The notes beneath the pieces were generated by a model. That model did not search any database and was not told the DNA's origin. It saw only the letters and a list, made by a program, of their open reading frames with translations. A DNA stretch of 6,314 nucleotides, taken from assembly GCA_903844585.1 (NCBI GenBank), contig CAIMUD010000101.1:1-6314 (forward strand). Direction: 5' to 3'. Of this stretch, positions 1-6,314 are shown one piece after another. Source of the stretch: an uncultured Actinomycetes bacterium. Lineage in GTDB: Bacteria; Actinomycetota; Actinomycetes; Nanopelagicales; Nanopelagicaceae. A program made the translations under genes and the position numbers. The stretch's first letter is position 1, and every line of letters begins with the position of its first letter.

Positions 1-524
1 ACAAGTGAAAGCCCCATTGCGATTTCATATGAAATAACTTGAGCACTTGATCGAAGCCCGCCAAGAAGTGGATAGGTAGATCCTGAAGACCAACCTGCTA
101 AAACAATTCCATATACGCCAACAGAGGCGACAGCGAGAATGTATAGAACGCCAACTGGAATATCGGTCAGCTGCATTGCGGTTTCTTTTCCAAAGAAATT
201 AACTTTCCCTGTCATAGGGATAACTGCAAATGCCATAAATGCTGTAGTTGCGCTGATGATTGGCGCAATAATAAAAACAATCTTGTCTGCAGCAGCCGGA
301 ATCAAATCTTCCTTAAGCGCAAGCTTTACGCCATCAGCGAGAGCTTGAATAAGTCCAAATGGGCCAACACGGTTTGGACCCACACGCATTTGCATACGAG
401 CAACGATGCGGCGCTCAGCCCAAACAGAAAGAATTGTGAGAACAACGCCGACAGCAAAAATTATTAGCGCTTTGAGTGCGATTACCCAACCTGGATCGGT
501 CGCGATCAATTCTGCATTTGTCAT
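1..524 (-). CDS. nuoH: NADH-quinone oxidoreductase subunit H, N-terminal 174 residues (3' end outside window)
   Basis: NuoH (ND1 homologue) is the integral membrane subunit that joins the peripheral arm to the proton-pumping arm and lines the quinone entry channel. The ATG at 524-522 overlaps the nuoG TGA (ATGA) and opens a frame that runs unbroken off the left edge. Visible parts are: a first membrane helix at about 13-35; the conserved loop from [20 protein letters not shown] (36-55) through [16 protein letters not shown] (61-76); hydrophobic segments at about 82-103 and 122-144; and the start of the charged quinone-cavity loop with [15 protein letters not shown] (160-174), which includes conserved Glu167. 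ERR, GPNRVGP, KED-x-IP and the AQ-x-x-SYE block are diagnostic of the family. NuoH proteins run from about 325 to over 400 residues, so less than half is visible. A short plus-strand reading frame at 139-348 is its antisense shadow. Confidence 0.97.
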   Translation of the reverse strand, partial: MTNAELIATDPGWVIALKALIIFAVGVVLTILSVWAERRIVARMQMRVGPNRVGPFGLIQALADGVKLALKEDLIPAAADKIVFIIAPIISATTAFMAFAVIPMTGKVNFFGKETAMQLTDIPVGVLYILAVASVGVYGIVLAGWSSGSTYPLLGGLRSSAQVISYEIAMGLSL

Positions 525-2875
525 GCTTTCACCACCGATACAACGTCGCCATGCACTGCATTGAGAGAAATCAACGGTTGTGTTCCCCGCGAATTACGTG
601 GAATCCACACTGCATCATCATGAATTGCCTCGACGAGTGCAGGAAGAGTAATTGATCCAACTTCATTTGAAATTCGAAGTGCATCGCCGTTCTTAACGCC
701 AAGATTCTCAGCTCTGCTTGCTGAAATAACAGCAACAGATCTGCGCGCCGTTCCAGCTAAATTATCTTCACCTTTTTGAAGTGTTCCAAGATCGAGCAGA
801 CGTCGCCAAGAAGTAAGTAACGCTTGATTTCCACTTACAGAATTGGCACCTGCTGCAGTCACTGGCTTGAACTGCGCACGTGCACCATCCCAAATACCGA
901 GCGAAGAAATTTCACGAATAGCTTGAGTGACTGTTCCAAGTGCTATTGGTTCACTGATTTCATCGGCAATCATTGAAAGAATTCGAAGATCTGAACGGTT
1001 AAATGAATCGTTAACTGCAGCACCGAATGCGCGCGCGCGACCTTCCCAGTTAAGGAAGCTTCCACTCTTTTCTGTAACTGCAGCAACAGGCAGTACAACA
1101 TCTGCAATTTCTGTCACTGAACTTGGGGCTATTTCAAGTGAAACTACAAATGATTTCTTCAGTGCTGCAATCGCCTCTTTGCTATTTGGGAGATCTAGAA
1201 GATCCACGCCGCCAACCACAACTGAATCTAGTTCACCGGTTGAGAGTGCGTTAATAATTTCTGAAGTCGAGCGTCCAGCCTGACTAGGAAGAGTTGGAAC
1301 ACCCCACATCGCAGCGACATCTACACGAGCTGCAGCATCAGCAACAGGGCGCCCACCTGGAAGAAGGGTTGCAATTGCACCGGCTTCAACAGCACCGCGC
1401 TCACCTGCGCGACGTGGAATCCATGCAATCTTTGCCCCACTCTTTTCTGCAACAGAAATAACTGTTGTTAAAAGTCCTGAGCTTTCACTTGCGCGCTCTC
1501 CCACAAGAATTACTGACTTATTTGTTAATTCAAGTGAAGTAAGCGCTGCAGATTCAGCTCCGGGCGCAACCTTTGTGAAATTTGCATTGAGCTTGCCTGA
1601 TGCGATTGAAAGCTTTGTCGAAATTGAAGTGACTTTGAGGCCGCGCTTGCGAACTTGCTTATTAATTCTCAAGAAAACTATTGGTGACTCTTCTTCTGGC
1701 TCAAATGAAACAAGAGCAACATGATCTGCTTTATCAATATCTGCGTAAGTAGTTGCAGAACCGACAACTTTTGAAGAAATAAAGTTGAGCTCTTCATCTG
1801 ATGAGACACGTGCACGGAAATCAATATCATTTGTGCCGAGTGCAATGCGAGCAAACTTGCTATAACCGTATGCATCTTCAACCGTTGCGCGCCCACCAAC
1901 TAGGACTGCCGAACGCTTACCTTTGAGCCCTGCAGCAGCAGCTGCAATTGCTTCAGGCCATGATGCAGGTACGAGTACGCCATCGGCGTTACGAACTAGT
2001 GGAGTCGTAAGGCGATCAAGGGCTGTGACATATTTAAATGCCCATCGCCCCTTATCGCAGTTCCACTCTTCATTAACAGTTGCATCAGCACCAGCAATGC
2101 GTCGAAGTGTTTTGCTGCGACGAATATCAGTGCGCATATCGCAACCTGATGCGCAGTGTTCGCAAGCCGACGGTGTTGAAACCAAATCAAATGGACGTGC
2201 ACGGAATCGGTATGAGGTGCCAGTAAGTGCGCCAACCGGACAGATCTGGACTGCATTGCCAGAGAAGTAAGACTCAAATGGTTGGTTCTCGTAAATGCCA
2301 ACTTGCTGAAGCGCGCCACGGTGGTTGAGTGTGATGAATGGATCTTTAGCAATTTGTTCAGAAAAGCGCGTGCAACGTGCGCAAAGAACACAGCGTTCGC
2401 GATCTAGCAATACCTGAGAAGAGATTGCAATTGGCTTTTCAAAAGTGCGTTTTGTTCCTTCAAAACGTGATTCTGCATATCCAGTACTCATCGCTTGGTT
2501 CTGCAGTGGACATTCACCGCCCTTGTCACAAACCGGGCAATCGAGTGGGTGGTTAACTAGAAGAAGTTCCATCACACCTTTTTGTGCCTTATCAGCAACA
2601 GTTGAAGTGAGTTGAGTTTTAACAATCATTCCTGGTTCGACAGGGATTGTGCATGATGCTTGTGGCTTAGGAAAAGCGCGGCCATTAATTTCAATATCAA
2701 CTAAGCATTGACGACATGCACCGACTGGATCAAGTAGTGGATGGTCGCAGAAGCGAGGAATCTGAATTCCAAGTTGTTCTGCAGCACGAATAACAAGAGT
2801 TCCTTTTGGAACACTCACTTCGAAACCATCGATTACAACGGTAATCAATTCCACTGCTACATCTGTCGTTGTCAT
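521..2875 (-). CDS. nuoG: NADH-quinone oxidoreductase subunit G (75-kDa type), multi-cluster electron-wire subunit with N7
   Basis: NuoG is the largest peripheral-arm subunit and carries electrons from NuoF toward the NuoI/NuoB end. The 784-residue length is close to Thermus Nqo3 (783) and shorter than E. coli NuoG (908). Domains in order are: a [2Fe-2S] ferredoxin domain for N1b with Cys43, Cys54, Cys57 and Cys75; the His-Cys3 motif for N5 with His109, Cys113, Cys116 and Cys122; the N4 site with Cys162, Cys165, Cys168 and Cys212 (in ICPVGAL); and a fourth site matching off-path cluster N7, with Cys238, Cys241, Cys245 and Cys273. From about 285 (RLTTPLVR, then the SWPEA block) the protein is a molybdopterin-oxidoreductase-like domain, with a molydop-binding beta domain at about 712-784. 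There is no cysteine after 273, in line with this domain being a structural relic in complex I. The ATG directly follows the nuoF stop; the TGA overlaps the nuoH ATG. Confidence 0.98.
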   Translation of the reverse strand: MTTTDVAVELITVVIDGFEVSVPKGTLVIRAAEQLGIQIPRFCDHPLLDPVGACRQCLVDIEINGRAFPKPQASCTIPVEPGMIVKTQLTSTVADKAQKGVMELLLVNHPLDCPVCDKGGECPLQNQAMSTGYAESRFEGTKRTFEKPIAISSQVLLDRERCVLCARCTRFSEQIAKDPFITLNHRGALQQVGIYENQPFESYFSGNAVQICPVGALTGTSYRFRARPFDLVSTPSACEHCASGCDMRTDIRRSKTLRRIAGADATVNEEWNCDKGRWAFKYVTALDRLTTPLVRNADGVLVPASWPEAIAAAAAGLKGKRSAVLVGGRATVEDAYGYSKFARIALGTNDIDFRARVSSDEELNFISSKVVGSATTYADIDKADHVALVSFEPEEESPIVFLRINKQVRKRGLKVTSISTKLSIASGKLNANFTKVAPGAESAALTSLELTNKSVILVGERASESSGLLTTVISVAEKSGAKIAWIPRRAGERGAVEAGAIATLLPGGRPVADAAARVDVAAMWGVPTLPSQAGRSTSEIINALSTGELDSVVVGGVDLLDLPNSKEAIAALKKSFVVSLEIAPSSVTEIADVVLPVAAVTEKSGSFLNWEGRARAFGAAVNDSFNRSDLRILSMIADEISEPIALGTVTQAIREISSLGIWDGARAQFKPVTAAGANSVSGNQALLTSWRRLLDLGTLQKGEDNLAGTARRSVAVISASRAENLGVKNGDALRISNEVGSITLPALVEAIHDDAVWIPRNSRGTQPLISLNAVHGDVVSVVKA
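530..536 (-). promoter_or_regulatory. Possible weak ribosome binding site for nuoH
   Basis: The minus strand reads GGTGGTG, 5 bases before the nuoH ATG, within the Val-Val codons near the nuoG C-terminus. It is only a partial Shine-Dalgarno match at a short distance. The ATGA stop-start overlap argues that nuoH is expressed by translational coupling to nuoG. Confidence 0.4.
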
Positions 2876-4156
2876 TTAAGCGTTCGCCCCTTCGAAAAGA
2901 GTTGATTTCGCAGGATCAAATGGGCAGCCACCATTTGTTAGGTGAGCGATGTATTCATCGCGGAAGTATTTAATTGAGGATGTAATTGGGCTAGTTGCGC
3001 CATCACCAAGTGCGCAGAAAGAACGGCCCATGATGTTGTCACAAAGGTCGAGAAGTTTTTCAAGATCTGCTTCTGTACCGCGCCCATCTTCAAGATCGCG
3101 AAGAATCTGGACAAGCCACCATGTTCCTTCGCGGCAAGGCGTGCACTTTCCACATGACTCGTGCTTATAGAACTCAGTCCACCGAAGTACGGCGCGCACA
3201 ACACAAGTAGTTTCATCAAATATCTGAAGTGCCTTTGTACCGAGCATCGAACCGGCTGCAGATACGCCTTCGTAATCAAGTGCGATATCTAAATGCGCAT
3301 CAGTAAAAATTGGAGTTGAAGATCCACCTGGTGTCCAGAACTTAATTTTATGGCCGCTGCGAACTCCACCAGCAAGTTCAAGAATTTCGCGAAGAGTAAT
3401 TCCTAGTGGTGCTTCGAATTGTCCTGGGTTCTTTACGTGGCCTGAAAGAGAGTAAAGAGTCGCACCCTTACTCTTTTCTGTTCCCATTGATTGGTACCAC
3501 TCTGCCCCGTTATTAATAATTGCTGGGACAGATGCGATTGATTCAACGTTATTTACAACAGTTGGGCGCGCATACAAACCTGCAATTGCAGGAAATGGTG
3601 GGCGAAGTCGTGGTTGACCACGGAATCCTTCAAGCGAATCAAGAAGGGCGGTCTCTTCTCCGCAAATGTATGCACCAGCTCCAACGTGAAGAACCAAATC
3701 AAAACCTTTACCGAGATGTCCAGCTTTGTATGCATCTTCAATCCCTTGATTAACTCGGCGTACAACATGGGTAACTTCACCGCGAATATAAATAAAAGCT
3801 TTCTTTGCGCGAATAGCGTGAGCTGCAATTATGCAACCTTCAATAAGCACATGTGGGTTGGCCATAAGTAGTGGAGTGTCTTTGCATGTACCTGGTTCAG
3901 ATTCATCAGCGTTAACAACTAAATAATGCTCTTTATCGTCGCCTTGCGGAATAAATCCCCACTTCATTCCAGTTGGGAAACCAGCGCCACCGCGTCCGCG
4001 CAAACCTGAATCCTTAACTATCGCAATTACTGCATCCGGATCCATTGAAAGTGCTTTTGCAGAAGCTTTATAACCGCCGTTACGTGTGTACGCCTCAATT
4101 GTGAATGAATCTTTCTCATCCCAATGAGCAGAAAGAACTGGAGTTAGCTTTGTCAT
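2876..4156 (-). CDS. nuoF: NADH-quinone oxidoreductase subunit F (51-kDa type), NADH- and FMN-binding, [4Fe-4S] N3
   Basis: NuoF is the entry point of complex I: it binds NADH, takes a hydride onto FMN and passes electrons to its [4Fe-4S] cluster N3. The 426-residue protein has the Gly-rich flavin/nucleotide motif GLRGRGGAGFPTGMKW (51-66), the NADESEPGTCKD block (82-93), GAGAYICGEETALLDSLEG (159-177), a ubiquitin-like/SLBB region around 235-290, and the C-terminal cluster motif ESCGKCTPCREG with Cys335, Cys338 and Cys341. The fourth N3 ligand is Cys381 in SFCALGDGA. The length is close to E. coli NuoF (445) and Thermus Nqo1 (438), with nothing missing. It stands alone, not fused to NuoE as in some hydrogenases and formate dehydrogenases, and its neighbours nuoD and nuoH place it in complex I and not in an NAD-reducing hydrogenase. 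The ATG overlaps the nuoE stop (TAATG), and its own TAA directly abuts the nuoG ATG. Confidence 0.98.
   Translation of the reverse strand: MTKLTPVLSAHWDEKDSFTIEAYTRNGGYKASAKALSMDPDAVIAIVKDSGLRGRGGAGFPTGMKWGFIPQGDDKEHYLVVNADESEPGTCKDTPLLMANPHVLIEGCIIAAHAIRAKKAFIYIRGEVTHVVRRVNQGIEDAYKAGHLGKGFDLVLHVGAGAYICGEETALLDSLEGFRGQPRLRPPFPAIAGLYARPTVVNNVESIASVPAIINNGAEWYQSMGTEKSKGATLYSLSGHVKNPGQFEAPLGITLREILELAGGVRSGHKIKFWTPGGSSTPIFTDAHLDIALDYEGVSAAGSMLGTKALQIFDETTCVVRAVLRWTEFYKHESCGKCTPCREGTWWLVQILRDLEDGRGTEADLEKLLDLCDNIMGRSFCALGDGATSPITSSIKYFRDEYIAHLTNGGCPFDPAKSTLFEGANA
2887..2893 (-). promoter_or_regulatory. Probable ribosome binding site for nuoG
   Basis: The minus strand reads GAAGGGG, a partial Shine-Dalgarno match about 11 bases before the nuoG ATG, inside the Glu-Gly codons near the end of nuoF. 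It is weaker than the sites of nuoD and nuoF. The nuoF stop abuts the nuoG start with no base between, so re-initiation by terminating ribosomes is likely. Confidence 0.5.
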
Positions 4157-4788
4157 TATTTTGCTCCTCCGTTCTTTGAAAGTTTTAAACCAAGAAGTGA
4201 TGGTTCACCAGCTTGTACGCCTTCATTTGCAAGGCCATCGCTAATGCCTGCAAGAACTGCTGAAGCTTCTTTCCACGTCACTAATTTGTTTGGACCACGA
4301 GTCGGTGCCGGTGGATTTCCAGCACGCGCTGCATCAACGAGAGATTTAGCAGATTCGACAGTTTGATTGTCGTAGAACTCCCAGTTAGCCATAACAACTG
4401 GTGCGTAATCGCAAGCAGCGTTGCACTCAATGTGCTCGAGTGAAACTTTTCCATCAGGTGTTACGCCATCATTTTCAACGCCGAGGTGATCTTTTAACGC
4501 TGAGAAGATCGCATCCCCACCCATAACCGCACATAAAGTATTTGTGCAAACACCCACGTGATATTCACCGACAGGCTTGCGCTTGTATTGTGTGTAAAAA
4601 GTTGCAACTGCTGAAACTTCTGCTGTTTCGAGAGTGAGAAGTTTTGCGATTGTTTCGATGCCTTCATTAGTTACATATCCAGCGAGTGACTGAACAAAAT
4701 GAAGCAAAGGCATAATTGCAGAGCGACTACGTGGATAGCGCTTAATAATGGAGTCCATTGTTGCTAACTCATCTTGTGAATAAGCCAT
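4156..4788 (-). CDS. nuoE: NADH-quinone oxidoreductase subunit E (24-kDa type), [2Fe-2S] N1a
   Basis: NuoE is the thioredoxin-fold [2Fe-2S] subunit of the NADH dehydrogenase module; its cluster N1a sits near the FMN of NuoF, off the main electron path. The 210-residue protein has an N-terminal helical part (about 1-70, with RYPRSRSAIMPLLHFVQ and VATFYTQY typical of the family) and the ferredoxin-like domain from about 75. Its four ligands are Cys81 and Cys86 (VCTNTLC) and Cys122 and Cys126 (ECNAAC), matching the C-x4-C...C-x3-C pattern of E. coli NuoE. After about residue 155 comes a Pro-rich linker and a tail of some 50 residues that the 166-residue E. coli protein lacks; such tails are usual in actinobacterial NuoE, so I do not treat it as abnormal. 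The ATG was chosen for its TAATG overlap with nuoD; Met11 would cut into the helical domain. The stop overlaps nuoF by one base. Confidence 0.98.
   Translation of the reverse strand: MAYSQDELATMDSIIKRYPRSRSAIMPLLHFVQSLAGYVTNEGIETIAKLLTLETAEVSAVATFYTQYKRKPVGEYHVGVCTNTLCAVMGGDAIFSALKDHLGVENDGVTPDGKVSLEHIECNAACDYAPVVMANWEFYDNQTVESAKSLVDAARAGNPPAPTRGPNKLVTWKEASAVLAGISDGLANEGVQAGEPSLLGLKLSKNGGAK
4164..4170 (-). promoter_or_regulatory. Ribosome binding site for nuoF
   Basis: The minus strand reads GGAGGAG, with the GGAGG core 9 bases before the nuoF ATG, which is near-optimal spacing. It is embedded in the Gly-Gly-Ala codons that end NuoE. Confidence 0.87.
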
Positions 4789-6128
4789 TAGCGGTCTACG
4801 CCTCCCATCACGGGATCAATTGAAGCAACTGCGCCGATGATGTCGGCAACCATGCTGCCCTCACACATTGCGGAAGTTGATTGCAAATTATTAAAAGATG
4901 GTTCGCGGAAATGAACTCGATAGGGACGAGTACCGCCATCAGACACAATGTGTGCCGCAAGTTCGCCGCGTGGTGATTCAACAGCTGAATAAACCTGACC
5001 TGCTGGAACTCGGAAACCTTCTGTAACAAGTTTGAAGTGGTGAATAAGCGATTCCATTGATGTACCCATGATTTCGCGGATGTGGCCAAGTGAATTACCC
5101 ATTCCGTCCGCACCGATTGCAAGTTGTGCAGGCCATGCAATTTTTTTATCGGCAACCATTACAGGCTGTCCTTGTATCTCCTGGAGCTTCTTTGCAGCTT
5201 GTTCGATGATCCGAAGTGATTGCTCTAACTCATTAACACGTATAAGAAAGCGACCATAAACATCGCAGGTATTAGCTGTGACAACATCGAAGTTGTAATT
5301 TTCATAACCAGAGTAAGGCTGAAGTTTGCGAAGATCTAAAGGAAGACCAGTCGAACGAATAACTGGTCCAGTAACTCCAAGAGTTGTTGCACCCGCAAGA
5401 TCTAGATAACCAATACCTTCAGTGCGCTTCATCCAGATGCTATTTCCTACGAGCAACTTCTCATTATCCTTAAAGCTCTTACGAAGGTCTTTAACAGTCT
5501 CAAGAATTGTTTCGATTGCACCTGCAGGTAAATCCTGAGCCACTCCACCTGGACGGATGTAGGCCATATTCATACGCAAACCTGAAACTAGTTCGAAAAT
5601 ATTAAGAACTTTTTCGCGCTCGCGGAAACAGAAGATCATTGGTGAAAGTGCACCGAGCTCGAGTGCACCGGTACCAAGAGCAACCATGTGTGAAGAAATT
5701 CGGTTGAACTCCATCATCATGACTCGAATTACACTCGCTCGCTCAGTGATGTCATCAGTAATTCCAAGAAGTTTTTCTACACCAAGGCAATATGCAGCCT
5801 CGTTAAACAGCGGTGCAAGGTAATCCATGCGAGTTACAAATGTTGTTCCTTGCGTCCAGTTTCTGTACTCAACGTTTTTTTCAATACCTGTGTGCAGATA
5901 TCCAATTCCGCAACGAACTTCAGTAACAGTTTCGCCTTCGAGTTCTAGAACCAAGCGAAGCACGCCGTGAGTTGATGGGTGCTGTGGACCCATATTTACA
6001 ACAACGCGTTCTTCTTTTGCTTGTCCAATCTCTGTAACCAACGAATCCCAATCTCCGCCTGTTACGGAGAAAACTGTTCCTTCAGTAGTTTCACGTGAGG
6101 ACGCGTACGGATCAGCATATGTACTCAC
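4788..6128 (-). CDS. nuoD: NADH-quinone oxidoreductase subunit D (49-kDa type), quinone-site subunit
   Basis: NuoD is the 49-kDa subunit of complex I, evolved from the large subunit of [NiFe] hydrogenases; with NuoB it forms the quinone-reduction pocket. The 446-residue protein has about 40 poorly conserved N-terminal residues, then [15 protein letters not shown] at 45-59. His54 and Tyr103 (in [11 protein letters not shown], 100-110) correspond by spacing and context to the quinone-headgroup residues His59 and Tyr108 of the bovine subunit. Further family blocks are GYLHTGIEK (76-84), [12 protein letters not shown] (141-152), [19 protein letters not shown] (342-360) and the C-terminal [11 protein letters not shown]. 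The hydrogenase metal-ligand cysteines are absent, as in all NuoD proteins. The start is GTG, the only non-ATG start seen in the window, chosen because it gives a GTGA overlap with the nuoC stop and has a perfect GGAGG 8 bases upstream. The TAA stop shares its last base with the nuoE ATG. The length fits actinobacterial NuoD. Confidence 0.98.
   Translation of the reverse strand: MSTYADPYASSRETTEGTVFSVTGGDWDSLVTEIGQAKEERVVVNMGPQHPSTHGVLRLVLELEGETVTEVRCGIGYLHTGIEKNVEYRNWTQGTTFVTRMDYLAPLFNEAAYCLGVEKLLGITDDITERASVIRVMMMEFNRISSHMVALGTGALELGALSPMIFCFREREKVLNIFELVSGLRMNMAYIRPGGVAQDLPAGAIETILETVKDLRKSFKDNEKLLVGNSIWMKRTEGIGYLDLAGATTLGVTGPVIRSTGLPLDLRKLQPYSGYENYNFDVVTANTCDVYGRFLIRVNELEQSLRIIEQAAKKLQEIQGQPVMVADKKIAWPAQLAIGADGMGNSLGHIREIMGTSMESLIHHFKLVTEGFRVPAGQVYSAVESPRGELAAHIVSDGGTRPYRVHFREPSFNNLQSTSAMCEGSMVADIIGAVASIDPVMGGVDR
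4801..4806 (-). promoter_or_regulatory. Ribosome binding site for nuoE
   Basis: The minus strand reads GGGAGG inside the Met-Gly-Gly codons near the nuoD C-terminus, 12 bases before the nuoE ATG. The spacer is longer than ideal. The 1-base TAATG stop-start overlap suggests that nuoE is translated mainly by ribosomes finishing nuoD. Confidence 0.65.
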
Positions 6129-6314
6129 TTGTACGACCTCCGCTCTGATGGCGCAGGAATAGTTGCACCTTTGTACTCAACTGCAATTCCACCAAGGTCG
6201 TAATCTTTACGTTGTGGGTGTCCTTGCCAATCATCGGGCATCAATATGCGAGTAAGCCCTGGATGGCCATCAAAAATAATTCCGAACATGTCGAATGTTT
6301 CGCGCTCGTGCCAG
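6125..6314 (-). CDS. nuoC: NADH-quinone oxidoreductase subunit C, C-terminal 62 residues (5' end outside window)
   Basis: This is the C-terminal end of the 30-kDa-type subunit of complex I, which belongs to the peripheral arm and packs against NuoD and NuoB near the quinone-reducing module. It carries no cofactor itself. Reading the minus strand from the right edge (one leftover base, then in-frame codons) gives [20 protein letters not shown], followed by [18 protein letters not shown] and a short tail ending RRSYK. The ERE-x-x-DMFG and RIL-x-P-DDW-x-GHP-x-RKDY blocks are the signature of the NuoC family (Complex1_30kDa). The TGA stop at 6127-6125 overlaps the GTG start of nuoD by the GTGA quartet, so nuoC is a separate gene and not fused to nuoD as in E. 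coli. Only the last third or so of the protein is visible, so its start and total length cannot be judged. The penultimate codons hold the nuoD ribosome binding site. Confidence 0.96.
   Translation of the reverse strand, partial: WHERETFDMFGIIFDGHPGLTRILMPDDWQGHPQRKDYDLGGIAVEYKGATIPAPSERRSYK
6137..6141 (-). promoter_or_regulatory. Ribosome binding site for nuoD
   Basis: The minus strand reads GGAGG, a perfect anti-16S core, followed by an 8-base spacer and the GTG start of nuoD. It lies within the CGG-AGG arginine pair near the end of nuoC. This strong site supports the GTG at 6128-6126 as the real nuoD start despite its being a non-ATG codon. Confidence 0.85.

Noticed and set aside
139..348. 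A 69-codon plus-strand frame near the left end, with a hydrophobic translation.
   Set aside because: It is antisense to nuoH; the minus-strand reading gives clear NuoH motifs across the same bases. Its hydrophobicity simply mirrors membrane-helix codons.
927..1283. A 118-codon plus-strand reading frame opposite nuoG, and similar plus-strand frames at 1923-2270, 2949-3170, 3520-3753, 3614-3871 and 5068-5259.
   Set aside because: All are antisense to well-conserved nuo coding sequence. Their translations are low-complexity (Ser-, Arg- and Ala-rich) with no recognisable domain. They are shadows of the real genes.
1996..2391. A 131-codon minus-strand frame inside nuoG, plus others at 1678-1899, 2938-3279, 3553-3828 and 4808-5155, considered as overlapping genes or remnants.
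   Set aside because: They are out-of-frame readings of intact nuoG, nuoF and nuoD, whose own frames carry all family motifs. No independent start signal or domain supports them.
521..2875. The possibility that nuoE, nuoF and nuoG belong to an NAD-reducing hydrogenase or NAD-dependent formate dehydrogenase.
   Set aside because: They are flanked directly by nuoC, nuoD and nuoH with overlapping or abutting stops and starts. The NuoG C-terminal domain has no catalytic cysteine, and no hydrogenase or formate dehydrogenase subunit is present.
5141..5147. A second 7-base T run (A run on the coding strand) in nuoD, considered as a slippage or sequencing-error site.
   Set aside because: The frame continues intact on both sides (codons for Asp-Lys-Lys-Ile), and the preceding codon ends in T, so the run is not a phased slippery heptamer. 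No frameshift is evident.
5874..5882. A possible -1 frameshift heptamer, A AAA AAC, in nuoD in the correct phase (codons GAA AAA AAC, residues 83-85).
   Set aside because: A -1 slip there would reach a TGA stop almost at once (CGT TGA) and yield a non-functional fragment of under 90 residues. The in-frame protein is fully family-like, and I see no clear stimulatory hairpin. It is probably a chance run encoding the conserved Glu-Lys-Asn.
1..6314. A search by eye for promoters, terminators, CRISPR arrays, tRNAs, IS ends or long repeats.
   Set aside because: Nothing convincing was seen. All bases lie within nuo coding sequence, with no intergenic gap to hold such elements.

Overview
The window is an internal piece of one bacterial nuo operon, which encodes the proton-pumping NADH:quinone oxidoreductase (respiratory complex I, NDH-1). 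Every gene lies on the minus strand, so transcription runs from the right end of the window to the left. In that order the window holds the 3' end of nuoC, complete nuoD, nuoE, nuoF and nuoG, and the 5' part of nuoH. This is the standard bacterial nuoA-N order, with nuoC and nuoD as separate genes rather than the fused nuoCD of E. coli.

There is no intergenic space. The five junctions are a 4-base GTGA overlap (nuoC/nuoD), a 1-base TAATG overlap (nuoD/nuoE), another TAATG (nuoE/nuoF), a stop directly abutting the next start, TAA-ATG (nuoF/nuoG), and a 4-base ATGA overlap (nuoG/nuoH). Every ribosome binding site lies inside the last codons of the preceding gene. I see no promoter, terminator, RNA gene, repeat array, mobile element or plus-strand gene. 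The promoter and the remaining subunits (nuoA, nuoB and most of nuoC on the right; the rest of nuoH and probably nuoI-N on the left) lie outside the window.

Functionally, NuoE, NuoF and NuoG form the electron-input arm. NADH is oxidised at the FMN of NuoF, and electrons pass through its N3 cluster and then the clusters of NuoG. NuoE carries the side cluster N1a. NuoC and NuoD belong to the connecting, quinone-reducing module, and NuoH is the membrane subunit that roofs the quinone cavity. All cluster-ligand cysteines expected in NuoE, NuoF and NuoG, and the quinone-site His and Tyr of NuoD, are present. Nothing points to a decayed locus.

Organism: the protein character suggests Actinobacteria. 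Examples are the NuoD C-terminus ending in [11 protein letters not shown], the NuoE C-terminal extension and the separate nuoC and nuoD. The base composition is unusually low in GC for that phylum; three lines counted by eye gave 43, 55 and 43 percent. Together with the fully compressed gene spacing, this fits a streamlined low-GC aquatic actinobacterium such as the freshwater acI/Nanopelagicales group. That assignment is an inference and needs a phylogeny. I found no undescribed system; the window is an ordinary, intact core respiratory operon.
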